64,000 bases of DNA from Todiramphus chloris collaris (taxonomy: Eukaryota; Chordata; Aves; Coraciiformes; Alcedinidae): assembly GCA_025345505.1 (NCBI GenBank), contig JANVCC010000073.1:4787448-4851447 (forward strand). Direction: 5' to 3'. A model generated the notes under the pieces. It saw nothing but the letters and a program-made list of their open reading frames with translations. It was not told where the DNA came from and made no database searches. How positions within the stretch are numbered: the first letter of the stretch is position 1; every line of letters starts with the position of its first letter. The position numbers were made by a program, and so were the translations under genes. Below are positions 14,401-24,499 of the stretch, piece by piece.

Positions 14401-15188
14401 TTCCTGGATTTTCATCTGCTTTCCTGCACCAGATGCTGAGCTGGCCCAGCTAGAGCTTGACTAGAAAATAGGTACTTCTTGTCATTCATCACTTGCACAG
14501 CCCAAACAGAAGCGGGGCTAACTCGGGTCTGTGTGTACCTATTCATGCAGATAGAGCCAAAGTCCTGGTTTCAAAATGGATTTAGTCTTCTAAAATCTCT
14601 TAACTTTGACCTCTTAACTTTAAATGTCACCTTTGCTGATTAGACTCGCACTCCTAAGTCACTTGAAGTATTTAGACCCAGTGCCTGTAAATTTGACAAT
14701 GCTGATGTATATTTTAGCAGGAGAAATAACTGTAGTTTGCAGACATGTTTTTCTGCTAAGCTCCCCTCCTGTATGTACTACCAGGGGTTTATAGAAATTG
14801 TCTTCATACCAATCTACCTTTGCGGCCTAAAGGAATTAATCCAAGATGGGAATTTAGACTAGAATCCAGGAGATTAGACCCTTTGTGGATTTTCAGATGT
14901 TGCACATCTGTAAGAAATCTGGATGAGACAATTGCATAACATCAAATAGAATGTCTGGCAAGAACAGTCAGAAGGCAATGACTTTCTTTGACATGTCCAG
15001 CTTGAAGGAAGCTTTGACACTTAATGTGTCATGTCATTTATTAAGGTGATAAAGCTGATGTCAGTAATTGACAAAGTCCTGTTTGAAATCCTGTGCTGGT
15101 TTAAGGTATCAGCCCACAGTTAAATGGATGTGCTGCTTTTCTCTTTGACTCTACGTGACCCTACATAAAAAAAGATTAGAGTGAATAT
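11408..15188. other. Unique non-coding DNA with a 121-codon chance ORF
   Basis: The segment holds an open frame at 12186-12551 on the + strand. It has an N-terminal hydrophobic stretch and is then read through a 15-A run at 12473-12487 as poly-lysine. It matches no family I recognise, and the A-run makes it frame-unstable. No splice-bounded exon, RNA gene or repeat insertion was identified in the remainder. Confidence 0.55.
12473..12487. repeat. Poly-A run, 15 bases
   Basis: This is an uninterrupted run of 15 A. No retrocopy with target-site duplication is visible immediately upstream, so it is not read as a processed-pseudogene tail. Confidence 0.9.
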
Positions 15189-16320
15189 GTCCGAAATGTC
15201 TTTCTGATGACATAAGTGTCCTATGAGAGAAATTGACTGCCCGTGGCTTGGGTGGGCATACACTTTCCAGGGTGAAAGACTGGTTAGATGGATGAGTCCA
15301 AAGAGCTGTGGTCAATGGAGTTAAATCCAGTTGGGTGCCAGTCACAAGTGGTGTCCCCCAGGGCTCAGTACCGGGGCCACTCCTGTTTAACATCTCCATC
15401 AATGATTTGGGTGAGGGGACAGACTGCACCCTTGGGAAACTTGCAGATGACACCAAGCTGGGTGCAAGTGTCGATCTGCTTGAGGGCAGGGAAGCTCTAC
15501 AGAGGGATCTGGATAGGCTGGGTCGCTGGGCCAAGGCCAATCCCATGAGTGTCACTAAGGCCAAAGGCCGGGTCCTGCCCTTGGGCCACAGCAACCCCCA
15601 GCAGCTTCCAGGCTTGGGGAGCAGTGGCTGGAGAGCTGCCAGGCAGAGGAGGACCCGGGGGTGCTGACTGACAGCCACCTGAACATGAGCCAGCAGTGTG
15701 CCCAGGGGGCCAGAAGGCCAATGGCATCCTGGCCTGGATCAGGAACAGTGTGGCCAGCAGGAGCAGGCAGTTGATCATCCCTGTGGACTCGGCTTTGGTG
15801 AGGCTGCACCTCGAATATGGTGTCCAGTTTGGGGCCCCTCTCTACAAGAAGGATGTTGAGGTGCTGGAGAGGGTACAGAGGTGGCTACAAAGCTAGTAAA
15901 GGGTTTGGAGCATGTGTCTGATGAGGAGAGGCTGAGGGAGCTGGGGCTGTTCAGCCTTGAGAAGAGAAGGCTGAGGGGAGACCTTATTGCCCTCTCCAGC
16001 TCCCTGAAGGGAAGTTGTGGTGAGGCGGGAGTTGGTCTGTTCTCCCTGGGGACAAGGGACAGAACAAGAGGAAATGGCCTGAAGTTGAAGCAGGAGAGGT
16101 TCAGGCTGGATCTCAGGAAGCATTTCTTTCCAGAAAGGGTTGTCAGGCACTGGAATGGGCTGCCCAGGGTGGTGGTGGAGTCACCGTCCCTGGAGGGGTT
16201 TAAGAGCCAGGTAGATGTTGTGTTTAGGGACAGGGTTTAGCGGTTTTTGATAGGGCTGGGAATAAGGTTGGACTTGATGATCTTGAAGGTCTCTTCCAGA
16301 TGAAAGAATTCTGTGATTCT
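15189..16320 (+). mobile_element. CR1 LINE, 3' fragment (5'-truncated)
   Basis: CR1 is the dominant non-LTR retrotransposon of birds. It inserts by target-primed reverse transcription, which usually leaves 5'-truncated copies. This copy carries the end of ORF2 (reverse transcriptase) followed by the 3' UTR. The UTR has the typical TTGGACTTGATGATCTT block at 16268-16284 and ends in the CR1-type short repeat (ATTCTGTGATTCT, 16308-16320), with no poly-A tail. Similarity becomes unclear upstream of about 15210, so the 5' boundary is approximate. It is GC-richer than its surroundings. It carries at least four inactivating lesions, so it is a dead copy. The subfamily cannot be assigned by eye. Confidence 0.95.
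15242..16240 (+). pseudogene. CR1 ORF2 reverse-transcriptase remnant, broken
   Basis: The remnant covers the second half of the reverse-transcriptase domain and the ORF2 C-terminus. The SGVPQGS motif is encoded around 15350-15370. An xADD catalytic-type motif (LADDT) lies at about 15442-15456, where the family usually has an aromatic residue before ADD. The conserved C-terminal stretches around [14 protein letters not shown] and RKHFF are at 15945-16125, and the natural stop is at 16238-16240. It is disabled by an in-frame TGA at 15293-15295, where CR1 copies normally have an Arg codon (consistent with CpG decay). Single-base losses near 15600, 15712 and 15882 move the reading frame three times. 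The N-terminal endonuclease and most fingers/palm are absent through truncation. No function is expected. Confidence 0.9.
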
Positions 16321-17789
16321 CTAATAAGTGCCTGGAGGTATTCTACTATTTGTATAGTGTCACATCTTATGCTGAATATTTACTTTACTACTTTTTTTTG
16401 TTTTTTTTTTTACTTACTACTGTTTTCCTTTTCTGGATTAAGATCCAGACCCCTCTCTCTACATATATATAGTATGTTGAAGTTGCCTTAATACAAGTCT
16501 TCATGCTGGGGTCATTTTCATTTCCAGTAGGGAAGTAGTCCCCAATCTAGTAAACAACTAAATATGAGATTAAATGCATTGACGGGTTTCCCAAGCTGGG
16601 GCTGTTTTTATTTTAATAACTCCCTAAGCATACCTTTGTAGGCTGAATTAATGCAAACTACCTTTGTTGTGCAGAGTCCTCAATGATTTCATACTCGGTT
16701 TATGTGTGTGCGTTTTGAAACTGTTTCCAGACACCTTGATTTTCACATAGTGAATCTTTTGTGAGAAACACACATCACTAAAACTCCCTGAAAGGAAAAT
16801 ATAGGCATATAGGTATGCTAATCTAGTATGTGTTGTTTTTCCTGATTGTCGTTGTTTGGCTTCTGTGTTGTTAGTCAAGCACAGCTGATCTCTTGGGCTA
16901 GATGTGAAAATAAGCATCTCTGCCATTCATGTTGGAAAATAGAATTGGAAGGGAGAAAGATGTGCTTAAGCATTTATATTGCTAGTAATAATGAAAGATA
17001 GAATGCTTCAGTTCTTCCTGCTCCTTGAAGATCTTCCCCTGTATGAGTATTTTCAGGTGGTTTCAAGGCAATGATCAGAGGGCAAACACTAGCAGCAAAA
17101 TGAATCCTTCATAGTGAGGTAATTAAAAGAAAAGAAAGTAGTGGTAGAGTGTGTTTGTCTAATCTAGTTCTCCAGAGGTAACCAGTCATACAGCTTGGAC
17201 ACATAGAGAAGAAAGTAATTAGGACCTGATGCTTGAGAAACAGCTTGGGAAATAGGAAGATTGGAAACATTGAAGTAGGAAAGTTCAGTCTGTACATGAA
17301 GAAGTACTCAGCACTTGCACTCAACCGTGCAGTTTAATGGTCCACATTCAGCTATGCCCAGGCATGGTGTATTTCCTTACATTTATTAGACACCTTTGGA
17401 CTGGAAGCTCCTGTAGTGTTGTGTTGTGCTGTGAGTGTACCCACACCAGACCCGATCTGAACAATTTAGTCTTTGAAGAGCTTTGTAGATGTCCTGTCAT
17501 CTGGGAGCAACACAAGATGGAGATTGATGTTCCAGTTCCTGTTCCCATAATTGTTAATGGGTTGTACATCAATTAATTACAAGAGGTACCACAACATGGG
17601 ATGGCTCCTTCCTACCTAGTATTGGGAGTGTTTTCTGTTAGTTCCCTTTTAGCACGATGAGTCTGGTATTCATTTGGATTCAGTGTTACAGCCATAATAG
17701 GAGCTGTGAGTAAACTGTATGTGGTGACCTGCAGCCCCAGAAAATCTTCAGTCACTAATAGAATATTCTTGGGAAGGTAAGAGATAAGG
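16321..17789. other. Unique non-coding DNA, no gene seen
   Basis: T-rich sequence follows the CR1 tail (16391-16410), then unique sequence. The open frames are under 95 codons and unrecognised. I see nothing that supports an exon, an RNA gene or a second element. Confidence 0.55.
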
Positions 17790-17875
17790 ATTTCAATCCC
17801 CTTGGGCTAGGAGAAGGATTTGAATTAAGATCTCTAACTTCTTTTGTGTATACTCCAGTCATTAGGCTATGATAG
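17790..17875 (-). mobile_element. MIR-like SINE remnant (tRNA-derived head)
   Basis: Read on the minus strand, the segment begins with a tRNA-type A-box-like word (TAGCCTAATGACTGG, complement of 17855-17869). A B-box-like TTCAAATCC follows at the complement of 17816-17824. The + strand reads like the reversed 5' head of MIR/CORE-SINEs (ggattTGAA ... ACTCCAGTC ATTAGGCTAT). These are ancient amniote SINEs, rare but present in birds. The core region is not clear, so this may be only the head. A degraded unrelated tRNA-derived SINE is the main alternative. Confidence 0.4.
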
Positions 17876-20800
17876 AAAAAGCAGCATCACTAATTTCTTA
17901 CAGTCTTAGGAGCCTAAGTTCTGGAGATATGTGAGCACAAGTGTGTCTTAGTGTGGCTCAAGGATACTTTGTTCTCAGCATACAGGGTTTTTCATGTCTC
18001 AGCCAAGGGATGTAACACAGAAGGATATAATTCTGGGTTTTGGATTCTAATCCTGGGATCAACAAACTACTATCCAGAGATTACAGCATCTGGCTCTTTT
18101 ATTACTATTTTTTTTTGTCACCAACTTTTTTCAATAGTAAGAGGACCTTGTAGTAGAGAAATGGGGACCAAAGACACTGGTCTTTTCAAAATAAAAATTG
18201 ATGAATGTATTTGTAACTACATTAGAGAGATAAAATTTGAAATCAGGAGAACATGCTTGACAGAAGGGCTCTGTTGTTAGGAAGGGTTTGATTTTTGTGA
18301 GGCAGAGCAGAAGTTTTAAGTAAGGGAAAGAAAACTCAATGCTGTAGGGATGATTATCATCTCACTGGGGCTTCATGAAGATGACAATTACAGGAAGACA
18401 TCTGTTAAAAACATGCACCAGAGACCCTTATGAGCAAGCAACAGAAGTTTCTGTGCTAGGAAGGTAAGGAGCAACACTGACTAAAATAAATAGCAGGACA
18501 GATGTGCCTGAGAGAACCCTGTGAGAAATAATTTTTTAATCTATCAATTCTTATTTGATATGTTCTAGAAATTCTGGCAAAAGTTAACTATGTAAAAGAG
18601 GCAAGTAAGGTCACCTCACGTAGTCTGAGTTTGTGATTCCTCCAGAAAGCAACAATTGACATGTACACTAGGAAGAAGTTGTCTAAGATGCAGGTTGATC
18701 AAAGTGGCTTGTTGAGATGTGGGTGTGTAAGCAAGGAAGGTGGGAAAATCATTTCAAATCTAGACCATGGAGAGGGAAAGGGACCACAAATGAGGATCAG
18801 TACCAGATATAAAGGACATGAGTCATTGTGCAAAGAAAACAGGGTGGAATTCACCTGCCTATTCTTAAGTCTTTAGTAGGGTGAGCTGACCTCCAGCTCT
18901 GTCTCCAGAAGGGAACAGGACACTTGCTAATCTGGCTTTGGCTTCTTTTAGAGTATTCAGGTTGGGAACTTTGCATCTGGCTCCTCTTACATTGTTGTGT
19001 GGTCAAGCAGCAGCTGAAACTTATCCTATGTTGTCCATGGATAGTTGGAATCCTTTTTCTTGTTCCTGTCAGTGTCTGCAGCAAACAGACTGGGAAATTG
19101 AGTTTCTAGTGCGTACTGGCTTAAGGTCATTTCCACATCACTATTTACATTGTGGCTTGAAGAATATTTTCTAAGGAATCCTTTTGCTGTATCGTATTTT
19201 CCTCCCTTTGAAACTGTACTTGACCTGTAATATAAAATATTTATCAAATATTCTCAAAGGAGGAAAGAAAGATGGCAGAAGAACTCCAGAGATTAGACTA
19301 AATAAGTCACATTTTTATCTTTTGCACTGCCTTCATCCAGTCACCTTCTTAGTATTTTTTATCTTGTGTCTTTAGTTTAATCATTTTCCTTTTGCCAGAA
19401 TGTAGAAGATAGCTCTGCTTTTTTTGTTTGTTTAACCTGACAAATATGTTTAATTTGTTTTATATGATAAATATATGAGAAAGAACTACAGTCATCTTGT
19501 ATTACTTTTCCTGCCCTTTTTACAGAATAATGTCATACACTATTCTGGGTCAACACTGTAAACTCTTGTTCAGAAATCACTCATGTCTACAACAGAAATC
19601 TCTTCAGCTACTTCAGAAGCTTGTTATGTGTTTATTGTTAAATGAACAACTTACAGGACCCCCATAAATTTTGAGAGAAATCATGCATCCAATCTGTAGT
19701 GTCTGAAGGTGAATATTAGAGAAATTATAGCATATTGGGATCTGAAAGTTGTGTTTGGGAACGATCTGTTATGGACCCTGTGATGCACAAATTGCATGTT
19801 AATGAAGTGGTTCTTAAAAGTTTGATTGGAGAAAAGACTAGCAGAAGAAATGGCAGCAAGGGCAATGATTTTAAGATTAGATCTCTAAAATGTGGCATCA
19901 AGAGATGAAAACTGTCTGAAAGTATGAAGAACTAGTGCACAGATTGTCTAATCATCATCATGCTTTAGATAAATAAAACCCCAGCATATTGATTAGAAGG
20001 AGGTGAAGCATTAGTGATAGATGAGCTCAAAAGTCATGCTACAGCACACTCTGGGGCCAAGGGAAGCTGTTCTTCACTGCGCTGAAAAGGGACCTTGGCT
20101 GTTTGAGGTCCTCAGAGCCCGTGACTCCCGAGATTTGGTTTGTAATAACTTTTCCAGATTGCTGTAATGAATGCTTGCTGAACTCCAGAGTGTATGGCAG
20201 TCATGCCAGAGAAGGAGCTCTTTGTGCGTGTTCTGGTGTGCAAGGATTCAAATGGATTTAATAGAGTGCATTGTAAGAGAGAGTCATCATTGAAACCTGA
20301 GCTGCTTTATTGGTCTACTCTTTAATGTCTTTCTTTGTGTAAACCTATTTGGCTCATTTTGCAGAAGGGTTTTAGTTTAGTGCACTTTACCTACCCTGAC
20401 TGCACTCTGTGCCCTTGAACATGTACTTATTTTTATTGTTTGACTGATTAACAGGTGGGGGTTTTCCTCACAAAAAGTAGTAGCTAAAGCCTTGATACAT
20501 TATGTCCTCTGTGCAAATAATGTAAAATATTGTTGTAGTTTCATACCACTGTTACTTAGCAATTTCATATGTTTCTTCCCTTGCTTTGAGGTAAAAACAA
20601 CAGTGATATGTTAGCACTGAAAGTGGAAGAATTTCTGTAGGAAACTTAAAATCAAATTATTAAATTACTGTTCTCTAATATATCAGCTTTTTTTGCTCTT
20701 CCATTTCCCTTGGGAGGTAGGTGGAGAAGGCTTTCTGTCATGGCAGTATTTATCAGGTGGGCTCGTTGGCCTCTCTATCACTTACATTCTGTGCAAATCT

Positions 20801-22718
20801 TTGTAAACATCATTGTACGTACAATGTGTCAACAAACAACTCAGTTACTTCTTGCATTCCTCACGATGTCCCATCTGCTTCGTTTGCCCTTTGAGTCTTC
20901 TGGCTTTGAGTTTAAATGGGAGAGCAGATACTTCAGTGGAAATTTTTAAATCCCAGGAGACTGAAAATATTTTCTTTGATTGGCATTCCTGTATAGCTTC
21001 TGTAGGGAATATGCACTGACCATGGAGACCTACCCACTTCAACAGTATGACAATCAACATTTACTCTTCCTCTCTCTCTTCCAACAACATTACCATTTTA
21101 TGTCCTATTCCATTTCACTAATAACACATTATTCTTCAATTAGTTCAGCTAAGATTTAACTCTTTCCAGTTGTCAGTTCTTCTAGCTCATCCTTTCCTTT
21201 GTGACACCTGCATATCAGAGAAATGTAGAGAATTTTAACTATAGCTTTGTTGTTCAGCAACTGCTACAGCATAAGACAGGTGTTGTCTTAGACCTCAACA
21301 AGAACATTCCATTCTTGGAGAGCTGCATTTTGGAGCTATAGTCTTGTTAGAGAGGAAAAGGTGTTGCTGCATTTTTTTTTAATGAGGAAACAACTTAGTT
21401 GAATTCCCTGTTGGTTTGATAGCAGTGGAGTGATCCACTCTTGTGCTTGCCATGAGCAAATCCATGAAGTTGCTAATTAAGAGAAGATTTACAGGTAGGG
21501 GTAACATCTTTAATTAGACTTAGTATAGTGGAAAAAAACAGATAAGCTCTCAGGCACGTAAGTAGTTCTTTAGGTCTGAAACAGAAGCAGGAAACTTCAA
21601 AGCAAAATTCAAGTTGGAAGCAACTGCTCTGACTTTAATTAAAGAATGACCTACAAAATACTTTTGAAAGGTAAGTCTGGAAACTCAAATTCATAACTTA
21701 GTAAATACCAAAAACTATGGAGACTCTGGAGATACCGTTTTTCTGGTCTATTACAACGTGGAAGTCCTGTTCCACACCCAGTCCCACCATTAATGTCACA
21801 GTGTTCCACAAGTTACAAACTGTATGTACCTCTTTCCCCTGGAAGGCAACCACCTCTCACCTCCCTGCTTACTGAGTCTCTTTTGACTCCCCAGGTACAT
21901 CTTGCTCCTCTCCTGGATGTTCTAATACATGTATAAGGAAATCCCAAGCAATTGTTTTTAATGTCCTAATTACAGTTCACTTTACAATTTTCTCCTTTTG
22001 GATGAGATCTGAAAAAGGATTTGTGTGCCAGAAATTTTGTCTGCTTTTTCTGGTCTAATAAAAAAGGACCACCTCAATCTAAAAAGAAAATTTTGACTGT
22101 ATTTTTGGATAACATATCTGTAATGACTTTTCACATTTACTTCTTCCTTCCTGCAGAAACAGATTAAGGAAATAGAAAGGTTTGGGGGTTTTTTAGTATT
22201 CTTTACATTATTTTGTGCTCCTTCTTTCTTTAGTACAATGGTGCTCAATCATAAGCATTAATGTACATGATAAATGTTCCTGCACTGTAGTGTAATATGA
22301 ACAACTCCTGGATTAAAGTGTTGTTCCGCTTCTTTCTGAAATGCAGTACGATGAACCAAAGCACATTTCAAGGGTAGAATAAGAGTTTCAATTTTACGGT
22401 ATTACTTCATAAATCTATATACCTGTAAATGACAGACTCAATATCTTGAGGTCTTGTCCTTATTTGTGATATTCAGTTTCTTTCTGTCATGAAGTGATGG
22501 AAAAAGAGAGACAGAATCATAATCACATTCATTATGATGAGACATCCGACAGCCTTGTGCATCTACAAGTAGCTCTCAAAATCCTGAGAAATTCTTTCTT
22601 GTTTCTTTGCATGAAGTGTTTTGGTGTGGGGAACAGAGCTGCTGGTTCGTGCAGCTGAGCTCAGTAAAAGCCCACACTGCAGAAATGGGTATAGCAGAGG
22701 AAACCCCAGCCCAGCATT
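17876..22718. other. Unique non-coding DNA, no gene seen
   Basis: The longest open frame is 109 codons at 17951-18280 (+), with no recognised domain. A weak forward MIR-like stretch may lie at 18030-18070 but is too short to call. The rest is AT-rich unique sequence with short homopolymers and no recognisable insertion. Confidence 0.55.
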
Positions 22719-22841
22719 GTCTTACGTGGAAGGGTACACTGGTTTGAAACCACAGGAATCAAATCAAGGTCTTATTTTTAACAGGAATGTGAAGGTGCCT
22801 GTTATGAACATGAAATTTCTCCAGATTAAAAACTAAGAAAC
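22719..22841 (+). repeat. Dispersed duplication, copy 1 (123 bp)
   Basis: This segment is repeated at 24376-24499 in the same orientation, 1,657 bp downstream. By eye the two copies differ by three substitutions and one A-run indel, about 97% identity, so the duplication is evolutionarily recent compared with the ancient repeats here. It is not a CR1, SINE or LTR that I recognise. A frame is open through both copies, but two of the three substitutions change the encoded residue, which gives no sign of coding constraint. It could be a templated insertion or a member of an uncatalogued family. Confidence 0.9.
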
Positions 22842-24357
22842 CAAGGCCATGTAAGGGCTGTAAGGAATTTAAGAGTGGGGTTTTGTTGTATATACCTGAA
22901 AACACCCACTTAAAGAAAGAAAAACAGTTTTCCTAAACTGTTTACCAGCAACAGCTGGAAAACAATACTGTGAATTTAGAGAGTGATTTTCTTGATGGTG
23001 TTAACAACTAACTTTTAAAGAACAGTTCCATTAACCTGTTTAGAATGAGACTGTAATACATTCATCCCAAGTGCGGTATCAGTCACATAAACATTTCAAT
23101 AGCTACGCTTATTGTAAATAAAATTCACCATCAAATCTTGAGATATTATGTTTTAGGCTGCAGTTTACTCTTGTAAAAGAACCTGCTGTTTTCTGGGGTT
23201 ACTTAGTTCTGACTCGTGCCTTCTGTCAGAATCATTGTTGCATTGTCCCAGTGAAGCAGCTGAATTTAATGCCATTTTGGGCAATAGGTGTTTGGACCGG
23301 CCCGTCTGGCAGCCAGCTGAAGTGACAACTCTGTCATTGTTTGCACTTTTTGTTTATTTTCTTGTTAATAATCTTTGGTAAGAATACTGAGGGAAAACAT
23401 TACCAAATACTCAAAGCATGTATATCCTTAAATTCCTGTTGCTTTCAGACAGATTAGAAATGAAAATAAGGTTTAAAAAAATAAAATAACTTAAAAAAAA
23501 ATGGCACATAAGCTACAAAATTTCAGTTGAATCCTTTTTGATCTGCAGCATGCTACAAACCAGAAAATGGTATCATAGTGTGCGTCTGTATGTACACAAC
23601 TATTCCACGGGGAAGGTACAAGCTTACATGTTGACAACAGAGGAAGCTTTTCATCACTGGTAGATTATTTGTAAAATGAAAATACGTGAAAGGTCATCAA
23701 CAGTCACTACAAGAGTTAACAGGTGAAATAAATAATTAATTTTAAAACCCCTCAAGCTGGCTGATCTTTAAAGGCTCTGATACAACATACATAGTCCGGT
23801 AGTCTCCCTGTCTCTCATCTCTTCCCAAGCTCTCTAAATGGTACTTTCTGACACAACATTTTTACCAAGGTAAAAATTCTGTTAATAATGAATGTCTCCT
23901 TACTTTCAAAAACCTAGAGGAATATTTCTCTGTAATCCTTTGTCAAAAGTAATAACTGTCTAGGAATGAGAAGCAGAGAAGAAAATAGCTTCTGGTGCTG
24001 TGAACGTTTTGATGCTTGCTTGATTCTCTAATTGTGATTCAGTGCCTAAGGTCCACCATAAAAATGCATTCTTTGACCGATTTCTGAAGGGGAAAAAATC
24101 AGGTGGTTTAAGGTTTTTATGAAATTCATTTGCTTAACCAAAACCTAAACACAATGGTAATTGAATGGTAATTCAAACACAGCTACTTAGCTTCCAGGGA
24201 TTTTTTTTTAAGAAAGTCTGTGTCCTAGGATTATTTCCAGGTACAGAAAATACAAAGCAGAGTGCTTTTTTGTATGCAACTAATAAGGTGTAGCCTATTG
24301 TTTTAGAAGATGGTGAAAATATTTTCTAAAATACCACTTTAAAGCTAATATATTGAT
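22842..24357. other. Unique spacer between the duplicated copies
   Basis: About 1.5 kb of AT-rich single-copy-looking DNA separates the two 123-bp copies. It contains no open frame of 60 codons or more, no recognised repeat and no RNA gene. Because the spacer is not duplicated, the event was not a simple large tandem duplication. Confidence 0.6.
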
Positions 24358-24377
24358 ACTGAAACTGAAGTTTCAGT
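24358..24377. repeat. Perfect 9-bp inverted repeat at duplication edge
   Basis: ACTGAAACT and its reverse complement AGTTTCAGT are separated by GA, giving a perfect 9-bp stem with a 2-base loop. The right arm ends two bases inside the left boundary of duplication copy 2. Hairpins at breakpoints are known for template-switch replication errors, so this may mark how copy 2 arose. The mechanistic link is inference. Confidence 0.85.
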
Positions 24378-24499
24378 CTTACGTGGAAGGGTACACTGAT
24401 TTGAAACCACGGGAATCAAATCAAGGTCTTATTTTTAATAGGAATGTGAAGGTGCCTGTTATGAACATGAAATTTCTCCAGATTAAAAAACTAAGAAAC
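24376..24499 (+). repeat. Dispersed duplication, copy 2 (124 bp)
   Basis: This is the second copy of the segment at 22719-22841, with one extra A in the A-run near 24486 and three substitutions. The left edge abuts a perfect 9-bp inverted repeat. The right edge is followed within 25 bases by a run of 13 T (24520-24532) and then a run of 14 T (24584-24597). No target-site duplication is obvious. The lack of a hairpin at copy 1 suggests copy 2 is the derived one. Confidence 0.9.

Noticed and set aside
18030..18070. Forward MIR-like head (GGATTCTAATCCTGGGATC)
   Set aside because: Only about 25 bases look similar and the core region does not follow; too short to separate from chance.
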